Below are positions 8,546-18,208 of a stretch of DNA of 64,000 nt, piece by piece. Position numbers and translations under genes: made by a program. A model generated the notes under the pieces. That model had not been told where the DNA came from. It did not search any database and saw only the letters and a list, made by a program, of their open reading frames with translations. Source of the DNA: Monoglobus sp964617455 (GTDB taxonomy: Bacteria > Bacillota > Clostridia > Monoglobales > Monoglobaceae); contig CAZTYF010000004.1 in NCBI GenBank assembly GCA_964617455.1, forward strand, positions 47,521 to 111,520. Direction: 5' to 3'. The number at the start of each line of letters is the position of its first letter. Position 1 is the stretch's first letter.

Positions 8546-9940
8546 GTGAGCAAAATAAAATTTGAAAAAACTGTGCCCGAAAGTGTGGGAATAAGTTCAA
8601 GGGGCATTATGGAATTTGTGAAGAGACTTGAGGAATATGATCTTGATATGCACAGCATATTAATTATGCGCAAGAGCAAGCTTGTTTTTGAGGGTTATTA
8701 TGCCCCTTACGGCAGAAATTCTCTCCATCGTATGTTTTCCGTCAGTAAAACCCTGACGGCCATTGCTATAGGTATGATGGTTTTTGACAGAGACATAGAC
8801 CTTGACGACAAGATTTGTGACTATTTTCCGGAATTCAGACCGGAAGGTGGCTTTCACCCATATTTGGAAGAAACCACTATTCGTCATATGCTTATGATGA
8901 CCACACCTCATGACGGAACTGCTTATGACAAGTTCGCAAGCACAGGTTGGGTTAAAAGCTTTTTTGTTAAAACACCCACCCACAGGCCTGGCACCGTATT
9001 TTCTTATGACACCGGTGCATCCCATGTGCTTGCGGCACTTGTTGAAAAACGTTCCGGAAGGCCTTTGGTGGAATATGTCAGAGATAAGGGACTTATGATT
9101 TCGGATTCGGCTTATTTTATTCCGGACGGAGACGGAGTAAGCCAGGGCGGCTCCGGTTTACTTGCCCTCCCTTATGACTTGCTTATAATGGCAGATATGT
9201 TGATGAACGGAGGCGTTTCTAATGGCAACCGCATTTTGACAGCGGGGTATGTTCAAGATATGACATCTTTTCAAAATCCGAATCATGCCAAGGGATATTT
9301 CCCGGCCGAGCAGCAGGGTTATGGCTATCACCTATGGCGAACGCAGCGAAATGGTTTTATGATGTACGGACTTGCCGGTCAGCTTGCAGTATGTTTTCCG
9401 GATAAAGATTTGATTTTTGTTACAACAGCCGATTTAACAGACCGAAAAGGTGGAATACAGGTAATTTTCGATACATTTTTTAAAGAGGTCTATAACACCA
9501 CGGACACCGAAAATGAGGTTGTGGATTTGTCGGTACTTGAAAAAAATCTTAGAGTCAAACCTATGGCATGTAAGGAAAAACATGATATTGACAGGATATT
9601 TGAATTTGACGATAACAATCCCGGATTAAGGGCTCTGCGTATTGTGACAAATTCGAAAAACGGTACTGTCAATTTGGAATTTTCGGACGGAATACAATCA
9701 ATCGGTTTTGGCTTCGGAAGGTTGAGATTCGGCGGATTTTCAAAGTACAACTGTCCATATGCTGCATCTGCGGAATGGTGCAATGAGAACATTTTAATCG
9801 TAAAAGTTAATCTTATAGGGGAGTGTACAGGCAAAATATTTCTCGAACTTTCGTTCAAAGATGGAGGAGTCACCGCATTTATGCGTAATACCGAGGAAAC
9901 CCTCTTTAGGGAATTTGACGGTTTTGCCCAAAGCAAGTAA
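8546..9940 (+). CDS. Serine hydrolase of the beta-lactamase class C / esterase family
   Basis: This 464-aa protein has the penicillin-binding fold. The SxxK nucleophile motif is Ser65-Val-Ser-Lys68 (FSVSKTLTA). The second motif is Tyr154-Asp-Thr (SYDTGASH), where class C beta-lactamases have YxN, which favours an esterase or peptidase over a true beta-lactamase. No signal peptide or membrane helix is seen, so it is probably cytoplasmic. The last 130 residues form an extra C-terminal domain of unclear role. The start is GTG after AAAGGA; a nearby ATG in another frame runs only a few codons. Confidence 0.8.
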   Translation: MSKIKFEKTVPESVGISSRGIMEFVKRLEEYDLDMHSILIMRKSKLVFEGYYAPYGRNSLHRMFSVSKTLTAIAIGMMVFDRDIDLDDKICDYFPEFRPEGGFHPYLEETTIRHMLMMTTPHDGTAYDKFASTGWVKSFFVKTPTHRPGTVFSYDTGASHVLAALVEKRSGRPLVEYVRDKGLMISDSAYFIPDGDGVSQGGSGLLALPYDLLIMADMLMNGGVSNGNRILTAGYVQDMTSFQNPNHAKGYFPAEQQGYGYHLWRTQRNGFMMYGLAGQLAVCFPDKDLIFVTTADLTDRKGGIQVIFDTFFKEVYNTTDTENEVVDLSVLEKNLRVKPMACKEKHDIDRIFEFDDNNPGLRALRIVTNSKNGTVNLEFSDGIQSIGFGFGRLRFGGFSKYNCPYAASAEWCNENILIVKVNLIGECTGKIFLELSFKDGGVTAFMRNTEETLFREFDGFAQSK

Positions 9941-9965
9941 AATCCAAATTTATGAGGTGTATGCT

Positions 9966-11024
9966 GTGGGAATTAAGCTCATATCATCATTACTAATTCT
10001 TTGCTTGTGCATAGGTTTGGTTGGATGCGGAAAAACCGCAACAAGCAGCGGAAAGTTAATAGAGCATAACGGTTTACAAGATTCTTTGGCTTCTTCGCCG
10101 GTTGATAGCTCCAATGAAAATTCCGAAAATGATACTGTTCCGGAGGGTGTGGTTGCAACTGTAAATGGCGAAGAGTTAAGGCCCGATGATTTTGGATATT
10201 ATATATATAACGAAGCAATAGTCCAGATGTACGCAATGGATTCGAGCGCGGATTTCTTGACTTTTGATTGGAGCACACTTATGAACGGGAGACCGGTTTC
10301 CGAAATTGTTGCGGAGGCAGCAATTTCCGATGCTATAGCCGATACAGTCTTCAGGCAAAAAGCGGGAGATTGCGGTTATTCCGTATCCGAAGCGGAAAAA
10401 ACTGCTTCAAGTTTGGTGGATGCTGCTATAGAAAGAAACGGTGAAGACGGATTCAAAAGGACTTCCAACAAACTTGGAATTACCGATTCGGACCAATACA
10501 AAAAAATATACACGAACATTATTGTCTTTGATGATGTGTCCAAGGATTTCCAAGAAAATCCAAACAGATATATATCGGATGTATCGGTTCTTGACAGTTA
10601 TGCCGATAACAGAGGAGCCTCTGCACAGCAAATATTGATTCTCAAAGATACGCAAAAGGGCGATCCTCTGGCACTATCGGGGGAGGTGAATTCCAGAGCA
10701 AAAAACGGTGACGATTTTGCAGATCTTATGAGCAAATTTAACGAAGACACCGCAGTCGATAAAGAAAATGTGTATACATTCGCAAAGGGCGAAATGGTGA
10801 GTCCTTTTGAAAATGCTGTCTTTGGTCTCGAAATCGGCGAAATCAGTGATATTGTTGAATCGGATTATGGATACCACACCATCAGGCGTGTATGCGGAGC
10901 CTATGAACTACGCAATTATTGGAAAAAAGAGTCCGATATAAAAATTGACGATAGGGCAGCCGAAATGATTAACTTTGATGAAATTATAAATATGGCTAGA
11001 GCCGCAGAGGATGCTGCCGAATAA
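9966..11024 (+). CDS. PrsA-like foldase lipoprotein (parvulin-type peptidyl-prolyl isomerase)
   Basis: This is an exported lipoprotein with a SurA/PrsA-like helical N-terminal part and a PpiC-type rotamase domain at about residues 215-310 (SAQQILILKDTQ, then FAKGEMVSPFENAVFGLE). The signal peptide ends in the lipobox LVGC, so the mature protein is anchored outside the membrane, where it would help secreted proteins fold. The GTG at 9966 was chosen because GAGGTG lies just upstream and it puts the signal peptide at the N-terminus; the frame is open further upstream into the previous gene. The length is 352 aa. Confidence 0.85.
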   Translation: MGIKLISSLLILCLCIGLVGCGKTATSSGKLIEHNGLQDSLASSPVDSSNENSENDTVPEGVVATVNGEELRPDDFGYYIYNEAIVQMYAMDSSADFLTFDWSTLMNGRPVSEIVAEAAISDAIADTVFRQKAGDCGYSVSEAEKTASSLVDAAIERNGEDGFKRTSNKLGITDSDQYKKIYTNIIVFDDVSKDFQENPNRYISDVSVLDSYADNRGASAQQILILKDTQKGDPLALSGEVNSRAKNGDDFADLMSKFNEDTAVDKENVYTFAKGEMVSPFENAVFGLEIGEISDIVESDYGYHTIRRVCGAYELRNYWKKESDIKIDDRAAEMINFDEIINMARAAEDAAE

Positions 11025-11137
11025 TCGGTTAAAAAAGAATCGACGACCTTTGGTATAAAATAATTTTAATTAAAAACAAAAAGGAGCGGGAGCTTAAGGA
11101 AATAGAGTGCAACCGAAAGCGCCCATATTTGTGATTT

Positions 11138-12526
11138 ATGAATTTTATAAAAATACCTCAGACTCTTATCCGAATTTTAGATATATTGGAATCAGTTGGA
11201 TATAAGGCCTATCCTGTAGGTGGCTGTATTCGAGACAGTTTGATGGGAATAAAACCTAAGGATTGGGATGTGGCCACTTCTGCTTTGCCGGATCAGGTCA
11301 AAGTTTTGTTTAAAGATACCGGCTATAAAATCATAGATACCGGCCTCAAACACGGAACAGTGTCCATCCTTGCAGAGGGGAATCTGTATGAAGTGACCAC
11401 ATTCAGAACAGACGGCACTTATACCGACAATAGGCGGCCCGACGAAGTGAAATTTGTGACCGACATTGAGGACGACCTTTCAAGGCGGGATTTTACGGTA
11501 AACGCCATTGCATATGACCGAAATCGAGAGAAAATTATTGATCCTTTTGGGGGAGAAACCGATATTCGAAAAAAAACAATTCGCTGCGTCGGGGATCCCG
11601 ATTTGCGATTTCGTGAGGATTCGCTGCGTATTTTGCGCGCACTTAGATTTGCCTCTGTTCTCGGTTTTAATATCGAGAATGCCACGGCAATGTCAATGAA
11701 AAAAAGCGCTAACCTCCTTGATAATATTTCTCGGGAAAGGATTTATTCGGAACTTAAAGTGACCTTATGCGGAGAAAACATCGGCTCTGTTCTCGGGAAA
11801 TACAGGGGAATTTTAGCCCGGGTTATACCGGAGCTTATACCTATGTTTGATTTCCCCCAAAGGAATCCATACCATTGTTATGACGTATGGGAGCACACAA
11901 TCCAAGCGGTCCAAAATATTCCGGCCAAGCCCGTGCTGCGTCTTGCGGGCCTGTTCCACGATTGCGGAAAACCTGCAACTCACAGCGTTGACTATGATTT
12001 GAATGGTCTTCCGATTGACCATTTTTATGGTCATGAAACTATGTCTGCAAAATTGGCGGAAAAAGCGCTTTTACGTCTTAAAGCCGATAACCGTACCAAG
12101 GATATGGTTGTCTATCTCGTGAAACACCATGGGGACACAATTTTATCAAACAAGAAAAGCGTTAAACGCAAGCTTGCAAAAATATCATATGAGTTTGATG
12201 ATGTCAGATCCGCTTTTGACATGCTGATTATGGTCAAACGTGCCGATGTGTCCGCTCAGGCAATTCATGTCAGACAGGAAAGGCAAAGGGCCCTTGATGA
12301 GATTTTTCGACTTGCAGAAGAGATATTTGCAGAAAACGAGTGTTTCGGTTTGAAAAATTTAGCTATAAACGGCAATGATGTTATATCTCTTGGATTTACG
12401 GGTCCGGATGTGGGGAAAATCCTTCGCAATGTTTTGAACGCCGTTATATCCGATAAATTGAGCAACGACCGAGATGCAATTTTTAAATATATAAACATCG
12501 AATTTAATCCCGACACCCACGAATAA
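11138..12526 (+). CDS. cca: CCA tRNA nucleotidyltransferase with HD domain
   Basis: This enzyme adds or repairs the 3' CCA end of tRNAs. The N-terminal nucleotidyltransferase head has VGGCIRDSLMG followed by the metal-binding DWDVA. RRDFTVNAIAYD and the REDSLRILRALRFA segment follow. The C-terminal half carries an HD phosphohydrolase motif (LAGLFHDCGKPATH, near residue 273), which repairs 2',3'-cyclic phosphates in enzymes that have it. The length is 462 aa. The ribosome binding site for the ATG is poor; a purine-rich stretch (AGGAGCGGGAG) lies about 45 bases upstream. It is followed by the separate pyr promoter. Confidence 0.93.
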   Translation: MNFIKIPQTLIRILDILESVGYKAYPVGGCIRDSLMGIKPKDWDVATSALPDQVKVLFKDTGYKIIDTGLKHGTVSILAEGNLYEVTTFRTDGTYTDNRRPDEVKFVTDIEDDLSRRDFTVNAIAYDRNREKIIDPFGGETDIRKKTIRCVGDPDLRFREDSLRILRALRFASVLGFNIENATAMSMKKSANLLDNISRERIYSELKVTLCGENIGSVLGKYRGILARVIPELIPMFDFPQRNPYHCYDVWEHTIQAVQNIPAKPVLRLAGLFHDCGKPATHSVDYDLNGLPIDHFYGHETMSAKLAEKALLRLKADNRTKDMVVYLVKHHGDTILSNKKSVKRKLAKISYEFDDVRSAFDMLIMVKRADVSAQAIHVRQERQRALDEIFRLAEEIFAENECFGLKNLAINGNDVISLGFTGPDVGKILRNVLNAVISDKLSNDRDAIFKYINIEFNPDTHE

Positions 12527-12588
12527 CATAATTTAAAAATAATTACTTGCCCATTTTTACTTGAAAGTATTTGTTCAAAAGTCTTATA

Positions 12589-12617
12589 TTGACAAGGGAA
12601 AGATATTGGGATATAAT
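12589..12617 (+). promoter_or_regulatory. Consensus sigma-A promoter of the pyrRBCFKD operon
   Basis: TTGACA (12589-12594), 17 bases, then TATAAT (12612-12617): a perfect match to consensus. The transcript should start near 12624. This rules out the upstream TTG at 12622 as the pyrR start and leaves a leader of only about 31 bases. Confidence 0.9.
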
Positions 12618-12654
12618 TTAGTTGTTGAAAATTCTCGGTGCGGGGGGTGTCTCC

Positions 12655-13212
12655 TTGAGCGAAGTTATTCTTGAAAAAAAAGAAATTGAAAGCAAACTCA
12701 AAAAAATGGCGAGTCAAATTGCAGAGAGAAATGAATTCGAAAAGGAAATATGTTTGATTGGAATTGTTAGACGAGGTGTTGTTGTTGCGGAGATGTTGGC
12801 AGATTGTATAAGTGAGCTCGGAGGTCCTTCCGTACATGTTGGCGCACTGGACATTACCCTTTATGGGGCGGACCACAATTTGATCGCAAAATATCCTGTC
12901 CTTAACGGAACAAAAATCAATTTTTCTATTGATAATAAAGTTGTTGTCTTGATTGATGATATTTTATATACGGGAAAGACGATTCTCACGGCAATAGATG
13001 CTCTGTTGAAGCATGGCTCTCCGGCTGAAATTCAGTTGGGATGTTTTATTGATCGGGGTAGGAGAACCTTCCCTATAAGTGCCGATTATACGGGAGTTAA
13101 AATAAAAGGTTCCGGTCTTGACAGAGTAGCTCTCCACGTTGATGAGATTGACGGAGAGACAAAAGTTATAATTGAGAAGCGCAAATCCCCCGCAAGATAT
13201 TTGGGTAAGTAG
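12655..13212 (+). CDS. pyrR: PyrR: bifunctional pyr regulator / uracil phosphoribosyltransferase
   Basis: In Bacillota, PyrR binds pyr mRNA when UMP is high; many forms also make UMP from uracil and PRPP. The PRPP-binding motif is VVVLIDDILYTGKT, and CFIDRGRRTFP is the typical C-terminal segment. The TTG at 12655 was chosen because it follows GGGGGGTG at about 5 bases, gives a 185-aa protein of normal length, and lies downstream of the predicted transcript start. It heads the pyr operon. No PyrR-type terminator/antiterminator can fit in the short leader, so any feedback must use another site or mechanism. Confidence 0.9.
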   Translation: MSEVILEKKEIESKLKKMASQIAERNEFEKEICLIGIVRRGVVVAEMLADCISELGGPSVHVGALDITLYGADHNLIAKYPVLNGTKINFSIDNKVVVLIDDILYTGKTILTAIDALLKHGSPAEIQLGCFIDRGRRTFPISADYTGVKIKGSGLDRVALHVDEIDGETKVIIEKRKSPARYLGK

Positions 13213-13252
13213 GCGCATAAAAATCTATGTCGGCAGAAAGGGAACGGAGCAT

Positions 13253-14191
13253 ATGATTAAGAATTTATTGGGCCTTAAAGAAACTTTGAAAGATGATATA
13301 ATCGCAATCCTTGACGATGCGGAAAAACTCAAGCGTGATGTTTTGCTTGGGGGAAATAAGAAATCGTCTTTGCTCGGTGGCAAGGGCGTTATAACGCTGT
13401 TTTATGAAAACAGTACTCGTACACGGGTATCATTTGAAATGGCATCCAAATATTTGGGTGCCACATCGGCAAATATGTCGTCAAGCGGCAGCAGCGTGGC
13501 AAAGGGTGAAACTTTAATCGACACGGTAAAGACTTTAGAGGCAATGGATACCGATGTTATTATTATCAGACACAGTATGTCCGGTGCGCCGCATCTTGTG
13601 GCTCGCCACTCCGATTGTCACATTGTCAATGCAGGCGACGGGATGAATGAGCATCCAACCCAAGCTCTTCTTGATTTTATGACAATGAGAGAAAAAAAGG
13701 GAAATATTAAAGGTCTGAAAGTTGCCATTATCGGAGATATTAAACACAGCAGAGTTGCTCGCAGCAACATTTACGGTCTTAAAAAATTGGGTGCCGAAGT
13801 TGCCCTTGCCGGACCAGCCACACTTTTGCCCAAAAATCTCGAAGAAATGGGAGTAAGTGTATATACCGATGTCGATAAGGCTATAGAGGGTGCCGACATA
13901 GTTATGGGCCTCAGAATTCAGTTGGAGCGGCAAAAAAAGGGACTGTTTCCTTCCGTTAGGGAATATAACAAATATTTCGGAGTGGATAAACGTCGATTGT
14001 CTCTGGCTAAACCGGATGCTATACTGATGCATCCGGGTCCGGTAAATCGAGGGGTGGAACTGAACCCTGATATAATTGACGGTTCCCAAAGTGTTATTAA
14101 TCCGCAAGTTACCAATGGCGTATGTGTTCGTATGGCGGTGCTTAATATGGTGGCAAACGGCAAAAGATATGAGTCAAAACAGGAGAAATGA
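13253..14191 (+). CDS. pyrB: Aspartate carbamoyltransferase catalytic subunit
   Basis: This enzyme joins carbamoyl phosphate and aspartate, the second step of pyrimidine synthesis. The carbamoyl-phosphate motif FYENSTRTRVSFE, the HPTQALLDF segment and MHPGPVNRGVE are all present. The length of 312 aa is that of the catalytic chain. No pyrI regulatory subunit gene lies next to it. The ATG at 13253 follows GGAACGGAGC; the longer open frame overlaps pyrR. Its stop is 1 base before the pyrC start, so the two are tightly coupled. Confidence 0.96.
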   Translation: MIKNLLGLKETLKDDIIAILDDAEKLKRDVLLGGNKKSSLLGGKGVITLFYENSTRTRVSFEMASKYLGATSANMSSSGSSVAKGETLIDTVKTLEAMDTDVIIIRHSMSGAPHLVARHSDCHIVNAGDGMNEHPTQALLDFMTMREKKGNIKGLKVAIIGDIKHSRVARSNIYGLKKLGAEVALAGPATLLPKNLEEMGVSVYTDVDKAIEGADIVMGLRIQLERQKKGLFPSVREYNKYFGVDKRRLSLAKPDAILMHPGPVNRGVELNPDIIDGSQSVINPQVTNGVCVRMAVLNMVANGKRYESKQEK

Positions 14192-14192
14192 T

Positions 14193-15467
14193 ATGTCAAT
14201 TTTAATAAAGGGCGGTCGTGTTGTTGACCCGAAAAATGGCGTGGATGAAATCCTTGATGTCCTGATTGAGTGTGGAAAAGTGTCCCGCATTGATAAAAAC
14301 ATAACAAGTAATACCGATCAAGTGATTGATGCACGTGGCAAAATTGTAGCGCCCGGACTTGTAGATCTGCATGTTCATTTTCGAGAGCCCGGCTATGAGT
14401 ACAAGGAAGATATCGAAACCGGGAGCCGTGCTGCATCTCGGGGCGGAGTGACTACGGTGGTATGTATGCCGAATACAAATCCGCCCATTGACAATCCGGC
14501 TTTGGTTAAATATGTATTAGAAAGAGGAAAGGAAGTTGGGTTGACGAATGTTCTGACAACCGGGTGCATTACAAAAGGGCTTTTAGGCAAAGAACTGTCC
14601 GAAATGGGTGAACTTAAAAATGCCGGAGCGGTCGGCGTTTCCGATGATGGGCGGCCGGTGGCCAATCCGTCACTTATGCGCAGAGCATTGGAGTATGCTA
14701 ATATGTTCAATATGCCGGTTATGTCCCACAGTGAGGATTTGGATTTAGTTGACGAAGGATCCATGAACGAAGGATATATGTCAACTTATTTGGGCCTCAG
14801 AGGAATTCCCAAATGTGCAGAAAGTGTGGCTATAGCACGTGATGTGCTGATAGCGGAGGAGGTAGGTGCAAGGCTCCATGTGTGCCATGTAAGCACGCGA
14901 AATTCAATTGATATTATTCGGCAAGCAAAAAAACGAGGTGCAAAAATAACTTGCGAGACGGCGCCTCATTATTTTTCGCTCTCAGATAAGGCTGTGGACG
15001 GCTTTAATACCAATGCCAAGATGAATCCGCCCCTTCGAGATGCAGACGATGTGAATGCCGTCAAAGAGGGCTTGGCCGATGGGACGATAGACGCCATAGC
15101 AACTGACCACGCACCTCACGACAAGGATGAAAAAGATATAGAGTTTGAGCAGGCTCTAAACGGAATTGTAGGCCTTGAAACATCCTTAGCTCTCGGCTAC
15201 ACCAACTTGGTTATGAGCGGGACGCTTTCTCTCACAGGTTTAATTAAGAAAATGTCTGCAAATCCGTCGGATATAATTAATATAGACAGAGGAACCTTAG
15301 GAGTTGGAAAAGTTGCGGATGTTGTTATATTCGATACCAAAGAAGAATTCACGGTTGATGTAAACTCGTTCGCTTCAAAAAACAATAACTGCCCTTATGA
15401 CGGAATGAAACTCAGAGGCAGAGCAGATGTGACAATATTGAACGGCAATATTGTATTTATGCGCTAA
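14193..15467 (+). CDS. pyrC: Dihydroorotase
   Basis: This zinc amidohydrolase cyclises carbamoyl aspartate to dihydroorotate. The metal motif DLHVHFREPG (HxH), later histidines in MSHSEDL and CHVST, and the ATDHAPH motif carrying the catalytic aspartate are visible. The length of 424 aa fits the class I bacterial enzyme. The start ATG follows AGGAG and lies 1 base after the pyrB stop. pyrF follows after 18 bases. Confidence 0.96.
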   Translation: MSILIKGGRVVDPKNGVDEILDVLIECGKVSRIDKNITSNTDQVIDARGKIVAPGLVDLHVHFREPGYEYKEDIETGSRAASRGGVTTVVCMPNTNPPIDNPALVKYVLERGKEVGLTNVLTTGCITKGLLGKELSEMGELKNAGAVGVSDDGRPVANPSLMRRALEYANMFNMPVMSHSEDLDLVDEGSMNEGYMSTYLGLRGIPKCAESVAIARDVLIAEEVGARLHVCHVSTRNSIDIIRQAKKRGAKITCETAPHYFSLSDKAVDGFNTNAKMNPPLRDADDVNAVKEGLADGTIDAIATDHAPHDKDEKDIEFEQALNGIVGLETSLALGYTNLVMSGTLSLTGLIKKMSANPSDIINIDRGTLGVGKVADVVIFDTKEEFTVDVNSFASKNNNCPYDGMKLRGRADVTILNGNIVFMR

Positions 15468-15485
15468 GTTTGGAGATGATATTTT

Positions 15486-16388
15486 ATGGATGAACTTATT
15501 GAAAAAATCACTAAAACGGGAAATCCCACGGTGGCAGGCCTTGACCCAAAACTTGATTATCTGCCCGAATCCATGGTAAAAGAATCTTTTGCAAAATACG
15601 GCGAAACTTTTTTAGGCGCGGCGGATGCTCTTTTTAGGTTCAATATGGAGCTTATTGATGCGTTATGCGATATAGTTCCGGCCGTCAAACCCCAGTCGGC
15701 ATATTATGAATTGTATGGAATTGAAGGTATTATGTGCCTCAAAAAAACAATTGAGTATGCTCAATCAAAGGGTATGTATGTGATTCTTGATGCAAAGCGT
15801 GGCGACATAGGAAGCACCAGTGATGCCTATGCGAAGGCGTATTTGGGCAAAACTCAAATCGGGTCAAAAAACTTTCCGGCATTCGGTCCAGATGGATTAA
15901 CTGTTAACCCCTATCTTGGCACGGATGGGATAAAACCCTTTTCCGATCTGTGCGCGGCAAATCGGAAAAGTATTTTTGTTTTGGTAAAAACATCAAATAA
16001 ATCATCGGTAGAACTTCAGGATTTGCCATCTGGTGGAAAGACCGTGTATGAACATGTGGCAAACCTTGTAAAAAAGTGGGGTGCAGAGTGCTTGGGAACT
16101 TATGGATATTCTCATGTAGGTGCTGTTGTGGGAGCAACCTATCCCGAACAGGCTAAAAAGTTGAGGAAGTTTATGCCTCACACATATTTTTTGGTTCCCG
16201 GATATGGGGCCCAAGGGGGCAAAGGGGAAGATGTTGCGGTGTCATTTAACGGTGACGGTTTAGGTGCAATAGTAAATGCTTCTCGCTCGATTATGTGCGC
16301 CCACAAAAAGATTGGCGGCGGAGTCGGCGAGGCTGCTCGAGCGGAGGCAATAAGAATGCGTGATGATATTGTCGCTGCCATAAAATAA
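15486..16388 (+). CDS. pyrF: Orotidine 5'-phosphate decarboxylase (long, type 2 subfamily)
   Basis: This enzyme converts OMP to UMP, the last step of the pathway. The catalytic motif is DAKRGDIGSTSDAYA. The protein has 300 aa, longer than the 230-240 aa of the common form, which places it in the second PyrF subfamily found in many Clostridia, Actinobacteria and Deltaproteobacteria. The start follows GGAGATG. The preceding enzyme, orotate phosphoribosyltransferase (pyrE), is not in this window. Confidence 0.95.
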   Translation: MDELIEKITKTGNPTVAGLDPKLDYLPESMVKESFAKYGETFLGAADALFRFNMELIDALCDIVPAVKPQSAYYELYGIEGIMCLKKTIEYAQSKGMYVILDAKRGDIGSTSDAYAKAYLGKTQIGSKNFPAFGPDGLTVNPYLGTDGIKPFSDLCAANRKSIFVLVKTSNKSSVELQDLPSGGKTVYEHVANLVKKWGAECLGTYGYSHVGAVVGATYPEQAKKLRKFMPHTYFLVPGYGAQGGKGEDVAVSFNGDGLGAIVNASRSIMCAHKKIGGGVGEAARAEAIRMRDDIVAAIK

Positions 16389-16459
16389 AGAGCGAGTTGC
16401 ACGGAACAATAAAACAGGACTGTATTTTATAATCTTTAAATGTTTTGGAGAGATACACC

Positions 16460-17215
16460 ATGTTATGTAAATTGTGCTACAAAAAAGAGCTTAGACCCGG
16501 TCTTTTTGACTTTGTTGTGGATTGCCCCAAAATGACTGCAAAAGCAAAGCCGGGTATGTTTGTGCATGTCCTTTGTGGCAGCCCTGCCTATTTGAGGCGG
16601 CCCATAAGTATTTGCGATGCATCTCAGAATCGTTTTTTGCGATTTGTATTTGAAATTCGAGGCAAAGGAACGGCAGAATTAGCCAAAGCAAATCCAGGGC
16701 AAATGTTGGATATTTTGGGTCCTTTGGGGAACGGATTTGATACAAATCCTCCCGATGGAAGAGCTGTTCTTATAGGCGGCGGGATTGGCATTTTTCCCCT
16801 CTTGATGCTATCCAAACAGCTTTCTCAAAAGCCGGACATTATGTTAGGTTTCAGAGATAAGCAGAGTGCCGTTATGATACGGGAATTATCTCAATATGCA
16901 AATGATTTTTTCCTCGCAACCGATGATGGCAGCCTTGGAATGAAAGGATTTGTCACAGATATCCTGGGTTCAAAACTTGCTTTAGGCACAAAATACTCAA
17001 GAGTATACACTTGCGGTCCTGTCCCGATGATGAAGATAGTTGCTCAAATTGCCAAAGAACAGGATATAGAATGTCAAATTTCCTTGGAGGAGCGTATGGG
17101 TTGCGGTGTGGGTGCCTGCATGACCTGCACTTGTACTATGACCGACGGCACAAGACGGAGAGTTTGTAAAGACGGACCTGTTTTCAATGGAATGGAGGTG
17201 GATTTTTGTGGCTGA
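16460..17215 (+). CDS. pyrK: Dihydroorotate dehydrogenase B electron-transfer subunit
   Basis: PyrK carries FAD and a [2Fe-2S] cluster and passes electrons from PyrD to NAD+. The ferredoxin-reductase-like FAD domain has RRPISICD. The NAD domain starts at LIGGGIGIFPLL. The C-terminal iron-sulfur site is the Cys-rich MGCGVGACMTCTC with a later Cys in RRVCKDGPVF. The ATG at 16460 was chosen because GGAGAG lies 7 bases before it; the TTG at 16445 would put that Shine-Dalgarno sequence inside the gene. Its last 8 bases overlap pyrD. Confidence 0.95.
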   Translation: MLCKLCYKKELRPGLFDFVVDCPKMTAKAKPGMFVHVLCGSPAYLRRPISICDASQNRFLRFVFEIRGKGTAELAKANPGQMLDILGPLGNGFDTNPPDGRAVLIGGGIGIFPLLMLSKQLSQKPDIMLGFRDKQSAVMIRELSQYANDFFLATDDGSLGMKGFVTDILGSKLALGTKYSRVYTCGPVPMMKIVAQIAKEQDIECQISLEERMGCGVGACMTCTCTMTDGTRRRVCKDGPVFNGMEVDFCG

Positions 17216-18116
17216 CCTCAAAGTGAATATTGCCGGCGTTGAATGGAAAAATCCGGTTACAACCGCTTCGGGAACATTCGGATTTGGCAGGGAGTATGCT
17301 GAGTATTTCGATTTGTCAAGGTTGGGGGCAGTTTGTCTGAAATCTCTGTCCGTAAAACCGAGAGTCGGAAACAAGTCTCCTCGAATTGCCGAGGTAAATG
17401 ATGGTATACTGAACAGCGTAGGACTTCAAAATTCCGGCGCTCAACATTTTCTCGAAAATGAGCTGAAGTGGTTGCGGCAGTTTGATACAAAATTGATTGC
17501 CAGTCTGTGCGGCTCTACCATTGAGGAATATGTGGAAGTGGCCGAGATTTTAGGTGATAAACTTGATATGTTTGAACTCAACATCTCTTGTCCCAATGTC
17601 AAACAAGGAGGTATGACCTTCGGTATGGATCCCAAAACCGTTGAAAAGGTGACATCAAAGGTGAAATCAGTATCTCGTGTCCCCTTGATTGTTAAGCTGT
17701 CCCCAAATGTTACGGATATAACCGAAATTGCAAAAGCGGCGGAAGCCGGAGGCGCCGATGTGGTGTCTTTAATTAACACATTGCTTGGAATGAAAATCGA
17801 CATTAAAATAAAACGTCCTGTTCTCAATAACAATGTGGGAGGGCTGTCCGGACCTGCGGTTATGCCTGTTGCGGTGCGTATGGTATACCAAGTCCACAAT
17901 GCAATCAAACTGCCTATTATAGGTATGGGCGGAATTTCAAGCGGAGATGATGCAATTGAGTTTTTCCTCGCGGGAGCCGATGCGGTGGCCGTTGGGACGG
18001 CGGGCATCGTCGATCCCTATGCATGGATTAAAGTCTGTGACGGGATTAATGATTACTTAGACAGTAACGGATATAAGTCCGTAAGGGACATTATTGGGGC
18101 CTTGGAACTCAATTAA
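17208..18116 (+). CDS. pyrD: Dihydroorotate dehydrogenase type 1B, catalytic subunit
   Basis: This FMN enzyme oxidises dihydroorotate to orotate and works as a PyrD2-PyrK2 tetramer using NAD+. The catalytic-base cysteine is in LNISCPNVKQGG, a type 1B signature. The FMN-phosphate region is IGMGGISSGDDA followed by GADAVAVGTAG. The start is GTG at 17208 after GGAGGTGG, overlapping pyrK by 8 bases, as expected for subunits made together. The length is 302 aa. It is the last pyr gene; the next transcript has its own promoter. Confidence 0.96.
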   Translation: MADLKVNIAGVEWKNPVTTASGTFGFGREYAEYFDLSRLGAVCLKSLSVKPRVGNKSPRIAEVNDGILNSVGLQNSGAQHFLENELKWLRQFDTKLIASLCGSTIEEYVEVAEILGDKLDMFELNISCPNVKQGGMTFGMDPKTVEKVTSKVKSVSRVPLIVKLSPNVTDITEIAKAAEAGGADVVSLINTLLGMKIDIKIKRPVLNNNVGGLSGPAVMPVAVRMVYQVHNAIKLPIIGMGGISSGDDAIEFFLAGADAVAVGTAGIVDPYAWIKVCDGINDYLDSNGYKSVRDIIGALELN

Positions 18117-18208
18117 GAAGAAATATTTTCATAAATCTTGATAAATGTCGGCTGGGTGAGCGGGCCGTCTGCCGTTATGTAAATCGAAATAAAATTTTTC
18201 AACCGATA

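Noticed and set aside
8546..9940. True class C beta-lactamase conferring resistance
   Set aside because: There is no signal peptide and the YxN motif is YDT, so esterase- or peptidase-like activity is more likely.
12622..12657. Upstream TTG at 12622 as the pyrR start
   Set aside because: The perfect promoter puts the transcript start near 12624, after this codon; TTG at 12655 has the ribosome site and fits family length.
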